From positions 1 to 64,000 of the forward strand of contig BLJB01000039.1 in NCBI GenBank assembly GCA_013423325.1: 64,000 bases of DNA, written 5' to 3'. Positions 59,308-64,000 of the stretch are shown here, piece by piece. The first letter of the stretch is position 1. The number at the start of each line of letters is the position of its first letter. The DNA comes from Usnea hakonensis. Its lineage: Eukaryota > Ascomycota > Lecanoromycetes > Lecanorales > Parmeliaceae. Under the pieces are notes generated by a model that was not told the DNA's origin, ran no database searches, and saw nothing but the letters and a program-made list of their open reading frames with translations. The translations under genes and the position numbers were made by a program.

Positions 59308-61654
59308 GAATAGCCTCATCTGAACACCATGTCCACTCTTTCTCACCTATGCCAAAGGGGCACCATCTTCGGCCACAAGTGATTTCAATGGCAGATGGAT
59401 ATTCGCATTGGCTTGAATGCGATTGCGAGGTAAGCGGCATGGTTGCGGAAACAGCATGTTCTTTTGCTCTCGATGCTCTGGTGAAAGGCCTTACGTAGGG
59501 TTAGTAGCTACATCAATATCAGACTTTTGAGCTCAATTCTCTTCGCAACTTGTAGCCACGCTTTGCACTTTGTATGTAAGCTCTCTGGTTCACCCTCAAT
59601 TTTCCACTACCTAGGATAATCTCCCAAGTCATAGTACAATAGTCCAGGGCAAGTCCCGTCGCCACAGCTTTACATATAGCAAAGTCGGAAACTGAAGAAG
59701 CTAGTGCGTGGGTAGAAGTCTTTTCCGAACCGTCATAGAGACGAGACAGAAGCGATGTTATTTGCACTGTCTAACGCTTCGTCTCGCTATCCATCAAATA
59801 CGCCATCTTTACAATAGTCCAACCCCTAATTAGCCAGCACCTATGCACATCCAACCATTACACCTGAGCATCTAATGAAGCTGGCCGGACATGCCTGCTT
59901 TTGCCCAACTATCGTCTTGGAATGTCTTTCATTGCTGGAAACGGTTGATTGCGGAGGTTCATGACTTGCTCATTTATGCACCGTCGAAACCCATCTCAGG
60001 TCCAGAGCTTGCCAAATTGTCGTTCCTGTAGGTAGGAGACAAAGAGATGCCTCCATGGACACTTTTTACGCCCTTTGGCTATCATCTGAGAGCATCTCTC
60101 TTGCTCTGCATTCGCCCTTGTTCTTTTGGCTACCTACTTGTCTGCATTGCTTTTGGGCGGGAGTGAGACGCTTAATGTACGCCATTGCTGGAACACTCTG
60201 GCCTTGCTATTGAGTTCCATCGGTCATGGCTCTCACGAGTTTCAACATCAGCTGGGTTCAACGGTCACCAGACCCATTTGACAATCCTGCTTATGCCTCC
60301 TATGTCTTTTCCCGCCGGCGGAGATCATGTTGACTTCCACACCGCTGAGCACCGCAACTCGCGCTTCTTATCCTGTAACTCTACAACAAGCAGAGCGATC
60401 AACGTAGACAATATCGTTAGTCGCAAACATCAATGTCCATTCTTTTCAGCAACAAAGTGGGACAGTAACCCCTGCCTACCTTTTAATGCCTGCTGGCGAG
60501 ATGTTCCCTGGTCAGCAGAAGAAGTCATGTTCCCTATGTCTTATGGTATCAACAAGTGAGATGGCACACAGTGGCATCCATGTATAAGGCTGTAGTGTAT
60601 TCAACTGTGGTAAGGTAGTCTTAAAAAGATGATCCCACCGCGATCAATGTACCAACCTTACTCCAAGCAGACTTTAAGATATCTCCATGAGTTGGATCAA
60701 CAAGGCCTTCGCAACCTTTTCTGAGCTTCCACCTTCTGATCGCTATCTTCTAATCGTGGCAAGAGTCACAACGGATGCAGGCATGCATTCTCTTTTCATA
60801 AAGTTTGCTAGTGAGAAAGTAGCTTTCAGCGCTACAAACACAGAACCTGAGCCAACCCACGCTGATTAAAGGAACGGTTGAAGCTTTCGATCAAGGACTT
60901 CCATAAGTAGATGCGTCGATTCCTCGGCGCATCTCAGACCCATGGGTTTCAAATGCTGTTTCCGGAGCAGAGGTCTTCCAAACCGTGTTTAGTGGGCACC
61001 TAAAGATATTCAGAGAACTTCGCAATCCCAAGAATTGTTGTCACAGGATTTGCTTACAAATTTGGGTGTCTTAGGATGTTTGTGATGGTCACTCCATTCA
61101 TCAAGGCGCCCTGGGTGTCCGCTAAATTTTGTCTGTTTACCTTGGTCACATGAGAAGGGCCAACAGCGAGACCAGATTAAGAGTATATGGATGAAGTGTC
61201 TGACCTCGTGAATCTATCATTTTGCTTCCATATGTTGTAAAAGGAATCGAGCGATCTAGAAGATTTGTAAGTAGCAGTCGAGGGAATTTTATTTTGCGCA
61301 GGAAAAGGAATTTGAAGCCACTTTTTTTGGCTCATACAATTCTAAAGCCTCAATATGTCTGTTTAAGTAAATAAATTGCGTGCTGCGCGCAAGGCTATGT
61401 TGTAGTTCATGCTGAAAATAGTGCGCAGGGATCCCGAATCCTTCAGCCTCAGCGCGCTCCTGCTCCCCTACCTAGCGCTTACCCACGAATCGTCAAAATA
61501 TTCACTACTCGCACATTGCCATCAGTGTTCGCAATTATGTCTGAAACAAAATTGGATTCCTTCTCTGGCTGTGCGATCTCAGTGACTCGCATAGCCAGGA
61601 TGATAATGCCTCCAGCATTATTACATAAAGAGGACAAAATGAGTTGTACCACCC
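59308..61654. other. gene-poor region, no gene seen
   Basis: There are about 2.3 kb without a frame I can support. The longest (60185-60559) shows no domain and no intron logic. The start of the next gene's promoter is near 61600. Confidence 0.45.
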
Positions 61655-61717
61655 ATGAACCCAGATCAAAGAAACGCCTGGAGCGTCCCAGCACCTCTGC
61701 CAAAATCGACAGTCACA

Positions 61718-62459
61718 ATGGCTACATCTGATTCGTACTCAAAACTCTCCGCCCGCGGGTGTCGTCTCAATCTCGGTCTCCGCATCGCAGTTCTCGTCCT
61801 TGATACTGTGACCATAGTCAACCTCCTGGTGTCCATAGGCCTCTACCACAGATGGATACCCTATATCACCTACCCAACAACGGCCCTCAAACCGGCTAAG
61901 CACACCGATTGGACGGACCCAGTTGTCCTTGCTGCCGTCCTGCTCTCTTTCATATGGACAACTTTCATTACTGTGCGCCCGGCTTGGACGAGCAAGGTGC
62001 TTCATCTGGGCTACTACATTCTTATTGAGTTCACATGCCTTGCGTCGCTATTAGCATGTACGATTCCAGCTTTCCAATTGAGGGATTCGGTATTCGAGAA
62101 TATAATTGCGATCAGCAACACTTGCGATCAAGGGACAGGGACATCGATGAACGGGCAGAACGTGCCATGGGTATGCATGCCGCATGTCAATACGTTGAGA
62201 AAGTTGCAAATCGCTAGTTACTCTATTGCCTGTATCATCGCGTAGGCACTCCATTTCCCAGAACGAGCTCTAGGTCATGCTAACATGCGCTTGTGCTAAT
62301 AGCGCCCTTCACCTCGGCCTCTTCTCCCTCGCCTACCACTCCTCAAAGCGCCTCCCCTCTCAAAACTACCCACAACCCGCTCTCTCCAAGACCGTTTCGA
62401 GCGGCTCGATCCACAACAACGACCACCAAGACCAAGAAGCCATCACGACCTCATCCTAG
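61718..62459 (+). CDS. four-span membrane protein, MARVEL-like hypothetical
   Basis: Two exons (61718-62241 and 62303-62459) give 226 aa. Four hydrophobic segments lie at about residues 18-40, 65-85, 95-118 and 165-190; the last is formed across the intron. A polar loop of about 45 residues with a Cys pair (NTCDQG and WVCMPH) precedes the fourth span. A Ser/Gln-rich tail follows. The topology resembles small fungal MARVEL-domain membrane proteins, but no diagnostic motif is present. I chose the ATG at 61718 for its A at -3; an in-frame ATG at 61655 would add 21 residues. Confidence 0.68.
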
Positions 62460-64000
62460 CCCAAACCCGTACATCGCATCGTGGAGATCTCACCACATCT
62501 CCTATACCAGCCTATTACAATATTACCCGCCGGCACCCTTCTCGTTCGCTCCTTTTATCACCCAGATTTCTCAATCGGGACCGCAACAGCAGCCCTCCAC
62601 TCTCTCAGCGCTCTTCTGCAGGCCAAGAGCATTTCGCAGCATTCAGAAATCCAATTCACGAGACTACATTCTTTTGCTCGTCCTCCCACCTCACCAACCC
62701 TCTCTCTCGATAACGAAAAATTACCAAACAACCTATTGCAGGCCAATAGCTCCTCTCCAACCCACCAACCCCCTTCTGTCCCAATTTCTTCTTCACGAAT
62801 TCAGCATGGCGTTGTGGGTGTCCTACGCTATAATAACAAGGATGTTAAAGCAGTGGCTCGAAGAATGCGTTCTTGGGATAGAGATAATGTCTGGGGTGGT
62901 GTTGTCCTTTTGTGTATAAACGATGTCTTTTTTTTTTCGTGTAAATGTTTTTGTACATAGTGAGAGCCGTATGTATATACATGTGTGAAAAAAAAACCCC
63001 CTCGAAATACACAGATGCCCCTCATACAGTCTACTGAGAAAGCCTGCTCAAGGGAGATGCTGCTAGATAGCCTAAGGAAAGGAAGAACAAGGAGAAAGGA
63101 AAGAAACAACTCCTCCCCAGACCCCTTCCCCTCCCCTACGTCGAACCTTAACCCCCCTCCCCTCCCCTCCCAAACCCCCGCACAAACCAGTCCAATCTTT
63201 CCGCACCAGTACAAGAGTGTTCCTCACTTTCAAACCTCGACAAGTCGCCCGTGCTCATACTCACACACATACATTATCAAAAGAGAGAGAGAGAGCTTAC
63301 TTAAAGAGGCGCGTACTAAATAGATAGGTAGTTTAAAGGGGGAAAAAAAGAAGAGGAGGAGGTGGAGGAGAGAGAGAGAGAGGAACCAGAACATCATTCC
63401 AGTACCCACATCTCAATCCCCCCCCCCCGTCTCCCAAAAAACCCCCTAATAAATTTCAAACCCCAGCGCTCAGACCGCCCGCCCTTAACGCTCTGCTCTG
63501 AAGACCCTACCTAAAAATGCCCTCGCGCCCCCTAAAGCCCCCCAATAAAATAAAGACCAACCAATCCCCACTAAATTCAGTCCCCGGCTTCTACCCTTGA
63601 CACCTATCCCTTGACCCACTATCGATCCTCCTACTGCCCCCTATCAAGCCCTCCTATCCCTCTGCCCATGAAGCCGCCTTTGTAAAAAAACTTATGCCCC
63701 CGGATCTTTTCTTTCGCCCTTTTGAAACCCCCTAGTGTTCCCCATCGCCATCCTCTAACCCCCTCACCTCCCCAAAAAGCCAACCTCCCCCTCTCCACCG
63801 CAACCCGCCCCAAAGAAAACTAGGGTTTAGTTTTAATGGGGTGTATGATTTTGGTTTGGGGAGGGAGGGAGGTTTTGGGATAGGTTTGGAGGGGGGCTTG
63901 AGGGTCCTGGGGATTCGAGAAAGGGGTGAAGGAGAGACTAGGAGAGAAGGCAGGGAGAAGGAAAGAAATTTCTTTTGCTGATTCAGAGATAGATATGTTA
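62460..64000. other. low-complexity region at window end
   Basis: Alternating C-rich, A-rich and G-rich low-complexity tracts are present, including a GA run near 63282 and 63367 and C runs at 63419-63428. Long frames here arise from composition. The edge may contain the 5' region of a gene beyond the window. Confidence 0.45.

Noticed and set aside
63820..63835. Telomere-like TAGGGTTTAG word
   Set aside because: There is a single copy with no tandem array, so it does not support a telomere or interstitial telomeric repeat.
1..64000. Search for tRNA, rRNA and CRISPR-like arrays
   Set aside because: I recognised no tRNA B-box with a matching cloverleaf, no rRNA segment, and no regularly spaced repeat-spacer array; a tRNAscan-SE or Infernal run would be decisive.

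Overview
The window is chromosomal DNA of a filamentous ascomycete (Pezizomycotina). The evidence is short GT-AG introns of about 47-90 nt with CTRAY-like branch sites, fungal-type iterative polyketide synthases, fungus-restricted families (DUF3112, Atg22-like, GRG-1/CCG-1), and an AT-rich block almost devoid of CpA/TpG that is the footprint of repeat-induced point mutation (RIP). A leotiomycete is plausible, but I cannot prove the class from sequence alone. Exon models below were assembled by eye; wherever I give a spliced length, the summed exons are a multiple of three.

Layout. Positions 1-4353 are a RIP-saturated element closed by 63-bp perfect terminal inverted repeats, with RIP-like sequence spilling to about 4.75 kb. 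At 4.9-6.1 kb a TFIIB-like cyclin-repeat frame and an FKBP-like frame lie side by side, possibly a decayed fusion. At 7.2-7.5 kb is a small Cys-rich protein split by a poly-C frameshift.

From 8.7 to 29.9 kb lies a polyketide cluster: a minus-strand non-reducing PKS (SAT-KS-MAT-PT-ACP-TE, 2154 aa), a 2.75-kb divergent promoter region, a plus-strand highly reducing PKS (KS-AT-DH-inactive MT-psiKR-ER-KR-ACP, 2583 aa) and a cytochrome P450 with an altered I-helix. The architecture is that of benzenediol lactone (resorcylic or dihydroxyphenylacetic acid lactone) pathways. The HR-PKS would build a reduced chain, the NR-PKS SAT would accept it, extend it and cyclise it through PT, and the TE would release it, probably as a macrolactone. 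The P450 would then oxidise it. No regulator, transporter or other tailoring enzyme is visible in the window.

From 31 to 64 kb are mostly ordinary genes separated by low-complexity and repeated DNA. They are a DUF3112 membrane protein, a PARP pseudogene between two families of minisatellite and hairpin repeats, a GPI-anchored-type cell-wall protein, an RBR ubiquitin ligase, a beta-carbonic anhydrase convergent with a TDT/SLAC1-family transporter, a repeat cluster followed by a decayed zinc-finger gene, an Atg22-like vacuolar effluxer, a Cys-rich hypothetical protein, a hypoxanthine/xanthine phosphoribosyltransferase, the small stress and clock protein GRG-1/CCG-1, and a four-span membrane protein. 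I recognised no tRNA, rRNA or CRISPR array.
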